From: Methanosarcinales archaeon
GTDB taxonomy: Archaea; Halobacteriota; Methanosarcinia; Methanosarcinales; Methanogasteraceae
Assembly: GCA_012961645.1 (NCBI GenBank)
Contig: DTYY01000076.1
Location: 1 to 5,986 of the forward strand
DNA length: 5,986 bases
Direction of reading: 5' to 3'
Shown here: piece after piece, positions 1 to 5,986 of the stretch
Numbering within the stretch: position 1 is the first letter of the stretch
Layout: every line of letters starts with the position of its first letter
Notes under the pieces: generated by a model
Seen by the model: only the letters and a program-made list of their open reading frames with translations
The model's database searches: none
What the model was told of the DNA's origin: nothing
Program-made: the position numbers and the translations under genes

Positions 1-2
1 GC

Positions 3-229
3 TTACATTAAAGTTTCAAAGGTTTGAAAAAGCTCAAGTTGTGGCGGTGTGAGGTATAGCTTAACAACATCCTCTATCTCGGTCATCATTCGCCCCACAC
101 ACAACCACTCCAACCTCCGTGCACCACCCCCCCGTGTTCGGTTTGGCTGCATTCGATGTTTCGCACGTAGCCAGTCCGCAGCAAGCCCATGCATCGATCA
201 TGGTAGCGCCAACACTGCGGGCACTTCAC
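3..229 (-). pseudogene. Possible small Cys-containing gene, apparently frame-broken at a 7-G run
   Basis: Begins 13 nt after the GMP synthase stop, with a GTG at 229. Frame 1 gives 47 residues (229 to 86) opening VKCPQC, with further Cys at residues 13, 27 and 43, and then stops. A second frame, starting ATG at 89 and overlapping the first stop as ATGA, gives 28 residues (IEDVVKLYLTPPQ, LELFQTFETLM) to a TAA at 3-5. Shifting frame at the seven-G tract (plus-strand C run, 127-133) would join the two into one product of about 75 residues. It may be one gene with a frameshift or sequencing error, two coupled micro-ORFs, or non-coding. I do not recognise the family; a Zn-binding role is only suggested by the C-x-x-C. 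No strong Shine-Dalgarno is visible. Confidence 0.3.
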
Positions 230-242
230 ATGACCGCCCCGA

Positions 243-1202
243 CTAAATCGCCTCCATCGTCGATGGCGGCTTTGTCGCAATACCGTACGTTACGCTCACA
301 ACACCAGGAACCTCGTTTGTGATCCGATCAGCGAGGCGGTCCAGCAGATCATAAGCCAGCCTCGTCGGTTTTGCGACCCTTGCATCGACGCTGTCCCAGC
401 ATCGAATCTCGATCTGCATGCCGTAGTCCCGCTCTCCGTTTCGCATGCCAGTAACCCGGTCACTGTGCAGGATCGCCATGTACTGGAAAGCCCCCACATC
501 TCTCAGTTCTTCCTCGGTGATCACTGTTGCCAGCCTGACAGTCTCTATCCGCTCAGGTGTCACCTCTCCAATCACGCGGGCGGCAAGAGCCGGTCCAGGA
601 AACGGCATCCGGTTGTATACGGATTCTGGTAGACCAAGCGCCTCTGCCACTCTTCGCACGCCGTCCTTTCGCAGCTGTATCAACGGCTCTATGATTCTGT
701 ATCCAAACGTCTTCTCGGGGTCGATTCCAAGCTGCTCAAAAACATTGTGCTGCCTCTTGATCCCTGCGACGGTCTCATCCACATCGGTCAGGATCGTTCC
801 CTGCAGGAGGTGCTTTGCCCCGCTTTCCTTGACGAGCCTGCCAAAGACATCCCTGTAAAACGTCTGGGTGATTGCTTCTCTCTTCTCTTCAGGGTCGGTA
901 ATCCCGCTGAGCGCATCGAAGAACTCGGTCCTGGCATCGATTATCTCCACGTTAACGTCGAGTTTTTTGAATATCGAAGCAATCCGTTCTGGTTCACCCT
1001 GCCTCATGATGCCATTGTCAATGAAATACGTCCTTAAACGATCTCCCAGAGCACGATGTCCCAGCATGGTGACGGCAGATGAATCGACGCCTCCTGACAG
1101 GGCGTTTATCGCAAGACCATCTCCGACGGTTCTGGATATCTCATCCACCTTTTGTTCTATAAAATCTTTTGTATTTAGAGCTTCTACGGTTATCTCTTCC
1201 AT
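243..1202 (-). CDS. guaAB: GMP synthase ATP-pyrophosphatase subunit (subunit B), divergent
   Basis: Cytoplasmic purine-biosynthesis enzyme by family: the ATP-pyrophosphatase half of GMP synthase, which adenylates XMP and aminates it to GMP with ammonia from a separate GuaAA amidotransferase. The 319-residue product carries the PP-loop SGGVDSS (36-42), FIDNG (60-64), GITDPEEKR (100-108), QGTI (134-137), PFPGPAL (200-206), RVIGEV (209-214) and the C-terminal KPPSTMEAI (311-319). There is no N-terminal glutaminase domain, as usual in archaea, where the subunit is about 305-310 residues. The ATG at 1202 is preferred over one at 1241 because GGAG lies 9 nt upstream and because 1241 falls between the TATA box and the expected transcript start. 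Several signature motifs deviate from consensus (TILTDVDET, IKRQHNV, RKDGVR, PFPGPAL, terminal AI instead of WE/FE), so it could be a paralogue with a shifted substrate. No GuaAA gene is seen nearby. Confidence 0.88.
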   Translation of the reverse strand: MEEITVEALNTKDFIEQKVDEISRTVGDGLAINALSGGVDSSAVTMLGHRALGDRLRTYFIDNGIMRQGEPERIASIFKKLDVNVEIIDARTEFFDALSGITDPEEKREAITQTFYRDVFGRLVKESGAKHLLQGTILTDVDETVAGIKRQHNVFEQLGIDPEKTFGYRIIEPLIQLRKDGVRRVAEALGLPESVYNRMPFPGPALAARVIGEVTPERIETVRLATVITEEELRDVGAFQYMAILHSDRVTGMRNGERDYGMQIEIRCWDSVDARVAKPTRLAYDLLDRLADRITNEVPGVVSVTYGIATKPPSTMEAI

Positions 1203-1211
1203 TGTGCCAGT

Positions 1212-1215
1212 CTCC
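1212..1215 (-). promoter_or_regulatory. Ribosome binding site for the GMP synthase subunit
   Basis: GGAG on the minus strand, 9 nt before the ATG at 1202. It supports this start over the in-frame ATG at 1241. Confidence 0.55.
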
Positions 1216-1251
1216 GATCGGTTGCGTGTGTTGACGATCAATGCTATCAGG

Positions 1252-1260
1252 ATATTTAAA
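1252..1260 (-). promoter_or_regulatory. TATA box for the GMP synthase subunit gene
   Basis: The minus strand reads TTTAAATAT, close to the archaeal TATA consensus, 49 nt upstream of the chosen ATG at 1202. The expected start of transcription is near 1229, leaving a leader of about 27 nt. This argues that the gene is transcribed independently of the upstream secreted-protein gene. Confidence 0.6.
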
Positions 1261-1314
1261 CCTATACCCGCCGCAGGCTTGCTGCTGAACTCATTTGCTA
1301 CGGCGCAGTGATGC

Positions 1315-1354
1315 TAAAAATAAGACCCGGATGTGAGCGATTCGTTCGCGGGGT
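1315..1354 (-). terminator. Candidate terminator after the large gene
   Basis: About 47 nt past the TGA stop, the minus strand can form an imperfect hairpin: outer ACCC/GGGT arms (1351-1354 with 1325-1328) and an inner GCGA/TCGC stem around ACGAA. It is followed by the T-rich tract TTATTTTTA (1323-1315). T-rich tracts are typical of archaeal termination; the hairpin may be incidental. Confidence 0.4.
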
Positions 1355-1400
1355 ATTGTTTCGCAGCAGGTCTATTTTATGAGATTCATGACGCCTCTTT

Positions 1401-4400
1401 TCAGTACAGATCGATCCGCCCGACTGCCGCCTGCAGGATCATGAGCCCGTCAAGAGAGGTTATCTCTCCATCGCGGTTCACATCAGCGGCGGCATCGTAC
1501 TCGCGGCTTTCTGCTGCGATCTGGAGCGCTATTACCGCGTCTGCGGTGGTGACCTTGCCGTCGTGGTCGAGGTCGCCTCTCAGCGGTGCAGCGTTCTCCA
1601 CCCTTACAACTATAATCGCCTCACCCTCATTACCTGCCCCGTCAACCATCGTTGCTCTGATGAAGTAATATCCATCTGCTACCTCTGTAGTATCCCATGC
1701 TGCAGCCCATCCTCCCTCAGGACTTGTCACACTGGCTATTTCAACCCACCCGGGACTTTCAAAAGACCCTTTCTCTGATACAGTCACCATCATCGAAGCG
1801 TTTCTCCATCCATTGACATCAGGGCGGTAGAGGCTGCCATTCTCGTGCATGCTCACATTACTCACACTACCGTACGTCGGGCACATAATATCCACCTCAT
1901 GACTCCCATCCGCTCTTTCGGTATTGTTGACCGATCTACCAGTAACCCAGTGACCACGGGTGTTATTGTCCCACTCATAGCCCCATAGCACATCCTCTCT
2001 ATTCGTCTCCAGCTCATCTCTGTATCTTGCAAAGGTCAGTCTGCTTTTGTTTGTCTCGATACCAACCTTGAGACCATGCGGATTATCGCACCCGTATCCA
2101 CGCTCTTTCAGATAATCCTCGATCCCTTTTTTGAAATTGGAATCCTTGGTGCCGTTCTCATCAGTCTTCATCAATCTCGCCAGTCTTTCGACCAGTTGAG
2201 ACTGGTTGATCGTTCCGTTTCCTGTGATATTTGAATATCCGTGCACATCCCAGTATTTGAGGCAACTTGCTGCCGCGGTTGGTCCACAGCAGACCCTGGA
2301 GAGGTTTTTACCGCTTATGTTCCGGCAGTAATTGAACTGAATCTTCTCCTCGATATCCTTCTCATAGTACTCTGTCTTGTTTGAGTATTCCCAGAGAACC
2401 CGACTTACGTCTTCATCGGCAGAATACGTGCTGAGTTGGATGGTACCGCGAACCACATCTTCATCCAGAGGCTTACGTATCTCTGGTATGGGTGGCGTGG
2501 GGTCCAGATAGACGCTTATCTGTGCGGTTCCAAATCCTTCCAGACCATACATCTCCACTTTGAGATGATACAGCCCCTCTTTCATATCAGAAGCGTTCCA
2601 GTAAACACTCCAGCCATCTCCCCAATCCGATGCCCGGGCGAGTTCTCCTCCGACCGTTGGCTCGCTCCCATCATCATCGATACCTGTGTACGTCCAGTTC
2701 ACACCATCAGAAGAATACGAGAACCTGGCATAGCTCACTTCTCGCCCGCTTGCCTCCCCTGCCCATAGCGTGATGTTGTCATAGACCAGAGAGTTGTTAG
2801 ATGGTGTTACAAAGAACGGTTCGAGAGATGGCTTTGTAACGAAGAAGATCTCACTGTTTATCTCCTCTGTGATGTTTGCTTCCTCTGTATTGCCGAGGTT
2901 ATCCAGACTGTAGTATCCAAGGATATGGATGCCGTCACCATTCAGTGTAAATGGTCCTGTATATTCGTTCGATGTCCAGTATCCAGTACCCTCATAGTAG
3001 TCCAGATATATCGTGGAATCTGTGCCAGACCAGCATCTGACTTCGCTATTATTTGAACACTCCTTCAAACAAAATTCCTCTATAAGCAGATCATCGATTC
3101 GGAAGGGGAAAGGACCGGTGCTTTTGTTATATCTGTAACACTCACTCTTCTCATCGTAATCATAATTTCCAAATGCAGCAATAAACTTAAGATTCATGCA
3201 GGATAGGTCGAACTTCTCAACAGGTATGCGTTTCCCACCTTTATATTCGGATATGGTCACGCTCACCTTTTTTGGGAACAGTAGAGGACCAAAACCGAAC
3301 TTTATGGATTTATCAGGGCTGATCGTATGTATAAAACTTCCTATGGTGCCCCCTTCCTTATATTTCATCTTGACGTGATACCTCTTCTCGGTGTTGTTGT
3401 TTCTCAGAATAATATATTTTATCCTGCAGCAATCATCAGAGCCGTTTAAGGTGATGGGCGTTTCGTTTGTAACGAGCGTAACCAACCGCTCCTCCCCAAA
3501 GACGGTGGTATTTACAACATAACCTGGCTTTCCAACCGTTTTGCTCGTAGCCGGGGCTTCGTTGTCGACCAGATGCGTCTGACTATGCATGGGTTCTGTG
3601 TTATTGAGGAGATCGACAGCGTAATACTCGATATGATGCATGCACTTCCCGGGAAGCGTGAAATTTACAGCGCAGCCCTCGGAATCACTGGACATGACCT
3701 CAACCACTCCAGGTCCACAATATTCCCTCGTCCAGTTGTCCCATGTCCCGTTGTTCCATATCCGGTAATAGATCGAATCGACGCCTATACCATCTCCATC
3801 ATCTGCGCTAAGCTCGATTTCAGTATCTGAGGTCAGATAATACCCTTCCTCATATTGGGGCATACCTATTGCCTTGGTTGTGGAGGGGGCATCGTTGTCC
3901 ACCGTTATCCAGATCATGTCCGAGGCGCAATTGCCTGTTTCATCCATTGCTGTCGCCATCAGAAGGTAGCTTCCATCCTCTGTGCTCGCTGTATCCCAGT
4001 CGAAAGAGAAGACTGGAATTTCAGCGGACGGGCAACAATAGCCGATCGGTCTCCAGTCGCAAGGGGTGGTCCGGTTTTCTTTCAGTGCCTCCCATAATTC
4101 TTCATAGGCTGTTTTTGGAGAGAAAACGATCATTCCACCGATCTTCTGACCATCTTTCGAAAGTTCAGGGTAATATTTTTCAAGTCCGGTTATCTCCCCA
4201 TTTCCGTCCATCTCCACCTCCCTGTAGCCGGTATCGTCGTTGTGATCCATGAAATCTATCTTATACGGTGGCAGTTGCGCCCATATACATCCATCCGGTG
4301 TCCACCATATCTCAAGAGTCGGTAAGAAACTGTTTGCTGTGACTGCGTGCCCCCAATCATCGCCATTCTGTTTCTTTCCTTCCAGGAGAAGGAGAATGTC

Positions 4401-5870
4401 CTCGTGTGGGAGCATCGTCCTGTAGAATTTTACCCAATCTGTGTTTTCGGGCAGCGTTTCATAAGTAGCCGTCTTTTCCCTGCCAAAAGTTTTGACCACG
4501 AAATCTTCCTTCATCTTCGCAGTTTTTCTCTCTTTTACATAATCCTTTAACCCTGCAACCATCTCGGTGTCTTTTGTGAGGTGTCTTCCTATCGTACCTG
4601 GCGGGTCTATGTTCCCGGTCTTAAACATCTGGTTCATCTTTTCAGTCAAATTTTCCGGGTCTTCCAGTTCTCCGGGGACGAGGTCATCGAAGGGTTTTTT
4701 GCCGGTTTCATCTGTGTAGTTGTTCAACCACAGAAGAGAAGCGGCGGCTGACGCCGGCCCACAGCCATACCCCTGTGGAGTGTGCGGGACATCTTTCGCA
4801 ACTTCTGATGACCCATCCACTTCCACTCTGAAGATGGAGAATATCATGCCGCTGACATCCTCATCTTCGGTGGTAGCACTGATCATGAGAGTGCCGTCGA
4901 CCGCCTGGTCGAATACTGGCTTAAGAATCGTTGGAGAAGGTGGCGTCGGGTCTAAATAAACCATGATCTGGCTCTGCCCGGTTTGTCCCAGAACATCGGT
5001 CATCGTTGCTCTGATCTGATACCAGCCTTCAGCAATACCGGTGGTATCCCAGACCGCACCCCAGCCATCCAAACCTGCGTCATAAGTTTCGCGGGGATAC
5101 GTATTTGCACGACCGTCGCGGTCTATCGATATCTCATGCCACGTCACTCCATCTCTTGAATACTCGAAGAACGTGGATACTATGTCGTCTGCATTCAGCG
5201 CCTCTACTGCCCCGATACCGGTAACATCAGAGATCCAGGAGCCATTGTAAGGATTGTAGATCTCTGGTTCTGGAGGGGGGTTACCCAGATACACCAGTCC
5301 AGCGTCGGGAGCCAGGTCCCCTATAGAAGCACCATTGAACGTTTCTGTCTTTATCTTCCATGGCAGGAGGTCACCTGATGCATCAAGCTCGGTTATTGGT
5401 ATCGAGATATGAACGATGAGTGTGGAGGTCATGCCCCATGTCGCATCCGTGTGTTTTACGTCCCAGCCCCATGACTCGTAAGTCGCTCTTTCCATCTTCC
5501 ATTTCCTTGCCGTTGAGTCGTAAATAAGAGAATACATCGTGTCCACATCTGCAACAGGGTAATAAGGGCAGTTATCATCCGGATCATTGTTTTCGTCCAT
5601 TAAAATTGTCCAGAAGACGGTATTTTCCAGTGGTGGGATGCCACCGTTTGCTGTGATACGAAAATCCAATGAATCCGCTGTTCTGTTCACCTCGCCCATG
5701 ATAACGTCCACGTAGCCGAGATAGCTCTCAGGAGGTACCGGAACTCCGGTGTAGATGTAGATCAGGTCACCTGCCGGGTCGGTGAATGAAGATGAATCGT
5801 CGGCTGCGCTGACCATGCAACAGGTAGCCAGAAGGATCATGCATGCTAACATATGAGCTATTGTTCTCAA
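1401..5870 (-). CDS. Large secreted dockerin protein with two C39-like cysteine peptidase domains nested in Ig-like domains
   Basis: Exported 1489-residue protein, probably an extracellular peptidase or scaffold component. Residues 1-22 look like a signal peptide (Arg2, hydrophobic core, V-S-A before Ala23). Residues ~27-198 resemble a DOMON/CBM9-type beta-sandwich. Ig-like domain A1 is ~203-306. Ig-like domain B1 opens at ~311-352, is interrupted by a C39-like peptidase (~361-617; Gln366, Cys370 in GYGCGPAS, His508 in WGHAV, Asp539 or Asp542) and closes at ~618-660. Two chitobiase/OmpL47-like repeats start at DNDAP (659) and DNEAP (769); the second holds a Cys-rich insert (~812-946). A2 (~1018-1122) and split B2 (~1127-1163, ~1373-1426) repeat the first module, with a second peptidase-like domain (~1178-1372; Cys1195, His1307). 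Residues ~1429-1489 are a type I dockerin with two calcium loops (Asp1433-Asp1444, Asp1463-Asp1474). No C-terminal transmembrane helix is present, so anchoring by a cohesin is inferred. About 32 N-x-S/T sequons suggest glycosylation. The TTG start is chosen for its Shine-Dalgarno. Substrate is unknown; the domain calls are by eye. Confidence 0.9.
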   Translation of the reverse strand: MRTIAHMLACMILLATCCMVSAADDSSSFTDPAGDLIYIYTGVPVPPESYLGYVDVIMGEVNRTADSLDFRITANGGIPPLENTVFWTILMDENNDPDDNCPYYPVADVDTMYSLIYDSTARKWKMERATYESWGWDVKHTDATWGMTSTLIVHISIPITELDASGDLLPWKIKTETFNGASIGDLAPDAGLVYLGNPPPEPEIYNPYNGSWISDVTGIGAVEALNADDIVSTFFEYSRDGVTWHEISIDRDGRANTYPRETYDAGLDGWGAVWDTTGIAEGWYQIRATMTDVLGQTGQSQIMVYLDPTPPSPTILKPVFDQAVDGTLMISATTEDEDVSGMIFSIFRVEVDGSSEVAKDVPHTPQGYGCGPASAAASLLWLNNYTDETGKKPFDDLVPGELEDPENLTEKMNQMFKTGNIDPPGTIGRHLTKDTEMVAGLKDYVKERKTAKMKEDFVVKTFGREKTATYETLPENTDWVKFYRTMLPHEDILLLLEGKKQNGDDWGHAVTANSFLPTLEIWWTPDGCIWAQLPPYKIDFMDHNDDTGYREVEMDGNGEITGLEKYYPELSKDGQKIGGMIVFSPKTAYEELWEALKENRTTPCDWRPIGYCCPSAEIPVFSFDWDTASTEDGSYLLMATAMDETGNCASDMIWITVDNDAPSTTKAIGMPQYEEGYYLTSDTEIELSADDGDGIGVDSIYYRIWNNGTWDNWTREYCGPGVVEVMSSDSEGCAVNFTLPGKCMHHIEYYAVDLLNNTEPMHSQTHLVDNEAPATSKTVGKPGYVVNTTVFGEERLVTLVTNETPITLNGSDDCCRIKYIILRNNNTEKRYHVKMKYKEGGTIGSFIHTISPDKSIKFGFGPLLFPKKVSVTISEYKGGKRIPVEKFDLSCMNLKFIAAFGNYDYDEKSECYRYNKSTGPFPFRIDDLLIEEFCLKECSNNSEVRCWSGTDSTIYLDYYEGTGYWTSNEYTGPFTLNGDGIHILGYYSLDNLGNTEEANITEEINSEIFFVTKPSLEPFFVTPSNNSLVYDNITLWAGEASGREVSYARFSYSSDGVNWTYTGIDDDGSEPTVGGELARASDWGDGWSVYWNASDMKEGLYHLKVEMYGLEGFGTAQISVYLDPTPPIPEIRKPLDEDVVRGTIQLSTYSADEDVSRVLWEYSNKTEYYEKDIEEKIQFNYCRNISGKNLSRVCCGPTAAASCLKYWDVHGYSNITGNGTINQSQLVERLARLMKTDENGTKDSNFKKGIEDYLKERGYGCDNPHGLKVGIETNKSRLTFARYRDELETNREDVLWGYEWDNNTRGHWVTGRSVNNTERADGSHEVDIMCPTYGSVSNVSMHENGSLYRPDVNGWRNASMMVTVSEKGSFESPGWVEIASVTSPEGGWAAAWDTTEVADGYYFIRATMVDGAGNEGEAIIVVRVENAAPLRGDLDHDGKVTTADAVIALQIAAESREYDAAADVNRDGEITSLDGLMILQAAVGRIDLY
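1593..2819 (-). repeat. Internal module copy 2: Ig-like A2 plus Ig-like B2 split by peptidase-like domain 2
   Basis: Protein-level repeat, residues ~1018-1426, partner of the copy at 3891-5264. The peptidase portion is shorter than in copy 1 (about 195 against 257 residues between the Ig halves). It is rich in N-x-S/T sequons (12 between residues 1184 and 1357). It lacks a Gln close to the candidate nucleophile Cys1195 and has Cys1330 where copy 1 has Asp542. The dockerin follows directly. Confidence 0.8.
3891..5264 (-). repeat. Internal module copy 1: Ig-like A1 plus Ig-like B1 split by peptidase 1
   Basis: Protein-level repeat, residues ~203-660. It matches copy 2 at several anchor points: FEYSRDGVTW (FSYSSDGVNW in copy 2), DGWGAVWDTT (DGWSVYWNAS), the linker VYLDPTPPSPTILKP (VYLDPTPPIPEIRKP), EDEDVS (ADEDVS), the peptidase cysteine CGPASAAAS (CGPTAAASC), GLKDYVKERK (GIEDYLKERG) and the closing strand WDTASTEDGSYLLMATAMD (WDTTEVADGYYFIRATMVD). 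The order is the same in both copies, so one duplication of the whole module is the simplest reading. The copies are clearly diverged, and no close DNA-level identity was noticed. Confidence 0.8.
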
Positions 5871-5874
5871 TCTA

Positions 5875-5880
5875 CCACCT
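5875..5880 (-). promoter_or_regulatory. Ribosome binding site deciding a TTG start
   Basis: AGGTGG on the minus strand lies 4 nt before TTG at 5870. The next in-frame ATG codons (5852 and 5840) have no such site and would shorten the signal peptide, so the TTG is the supported start. Confidence 0.7.
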
Positions 5881-5920
5881 TCAGATAATCAAGACCACAC
5901 CACGCTCATATACTCAATCG

Positions 5921-5928
5921 TATTAAAG
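5921..5928 (-). promoter_or_regulatory. TATA box for the large secreted protein gene
   Basis: The minus strand reads CTTTAATA, preceded by the purine-rich CGAAAT, as expected for an archaeal BRE/TATA pair. Transcription would start near 5898, giving a leader of roughly 28 nt that includes the Shine-Dalgarno. An alternative AT-rich element (GTATATGAG, about 5905-5913) lies closer to the gene and cannot be excluded. Confidence 0.5.
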
Positions 5929-5986
5929 ATTTCGGCAGAGTCTGTGTTGTGAGTGTTTGGTTTTTTGGGTTTCCAAAGTTGAGATA

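Noticed and set aside
1203..1241. A 13-residue N-terminal extension of the GMP synthase subunit from an ATG at 1241
   Set aside because: The extension is not family-like, the internal ATG has a GGAG site, and the TATA position puts the transcript start downstream of 1241.
445..1311. Plus-strand open frames (445-858, 747-1037, 868-1311) opposite the GMP synthase gene
   Set aside because: Low-complexity Ser/Pro/Arg-rich translations with no recognisable motifs, antisense to a clear enzyme gene; no promoter or ribosome site was noticed for them.
2436..4959. Plus-strand open frames opposite the large secreted protein gene
   Set aside because: They run antisense to a continuous frame with clear domain motifs, and their translations resemble no family.
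5817..5843. A lipoprotein-type signal (Cys10, Cys17 and Cys18 in the leader) for the large protein
   Set aside because: The residues before each Cys do not fit a lipobox (Thr precedes Cys17), while V-S-A before Ala23 suits ordinary signal-peptide cleavage.
5955..5978. Short inverted repeat TTTGG ... CCAAA around a T run near the right edge
   Set aside because: A five-base-pair AT-rich stem with a long loop; expected by chance and with no visible gene for it to serve.
1..5986. CRISPR array, tRNA or rRNA, or insertion-sequence ends
   Set aside because: No regularly spaced direct repeats, RNA-gene folds, transposase motifs or terminal inverted repeats were seen.

Overview
The window looks archaeal, most likely from a euryarchaeon of the methanogen/ANME type. 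The evidence is TATA-box promoters of archaeal form, a stand-alone GMP-synthase ATP-pyrophosphatase subunit with no fused amidotransferase domain (the archaeal GuaAB layout), and a very large secreted, sequon-rich, multi-domain protein ending in a dockerin. The lineage is inferred; nothing in the window fixes the genus. All credible genes are on the minus strand, so the biological reading order is right to left.

Region 5871-5986 is the promoter and leader of the large gene: a TATA-like box near 5921-5928 and a strong Shine-Dalgarno in front of a TTG start. Region 1401-5870 is one uninterrupted gene for a 1489-residue exported protein. Its order is signal peptide, a beta-sandwich domain of DOMON/CBM9 type, an Ig-like domain, a second Ig-like domain apparently split by a C39-like (papain-fold) cysteine peptidase domain, two chitobiase/OmpL47-like repeats (the second carrying a Cys-rich insert), a second copy of the Ig + split-Ig/peptidase module, and a C-terminal type I dockerin. 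There is no membrane anchor, so attachment would be through a cohesin encoded elsewhere.

Region 1203-1400 holds a probable terminator for the large gene and a TATA box for the next transcript. Region 243-1202 encodes a GMP synthase ATP-pyrophosphatase subunit (guaAB-like) whose P-loop is intact but which departs from the family consensus at several signature motifs. Region 1-242 contains only a possible small Cys-containing reading frame, either two tiny overlapping ORFs or one gene broken at a run of seven G.

The large surface protein and the nucleotide-metabolism gene appear to be separate transcription units with unrelated functions. The most unusual content is the twice-repeated arrangement of a cysteine peptidase domain nested in an Ig-like domain of a dockerin protein. 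The second copy has altered candidate catalytic residues and many more N-glycosylation sequons than the first.
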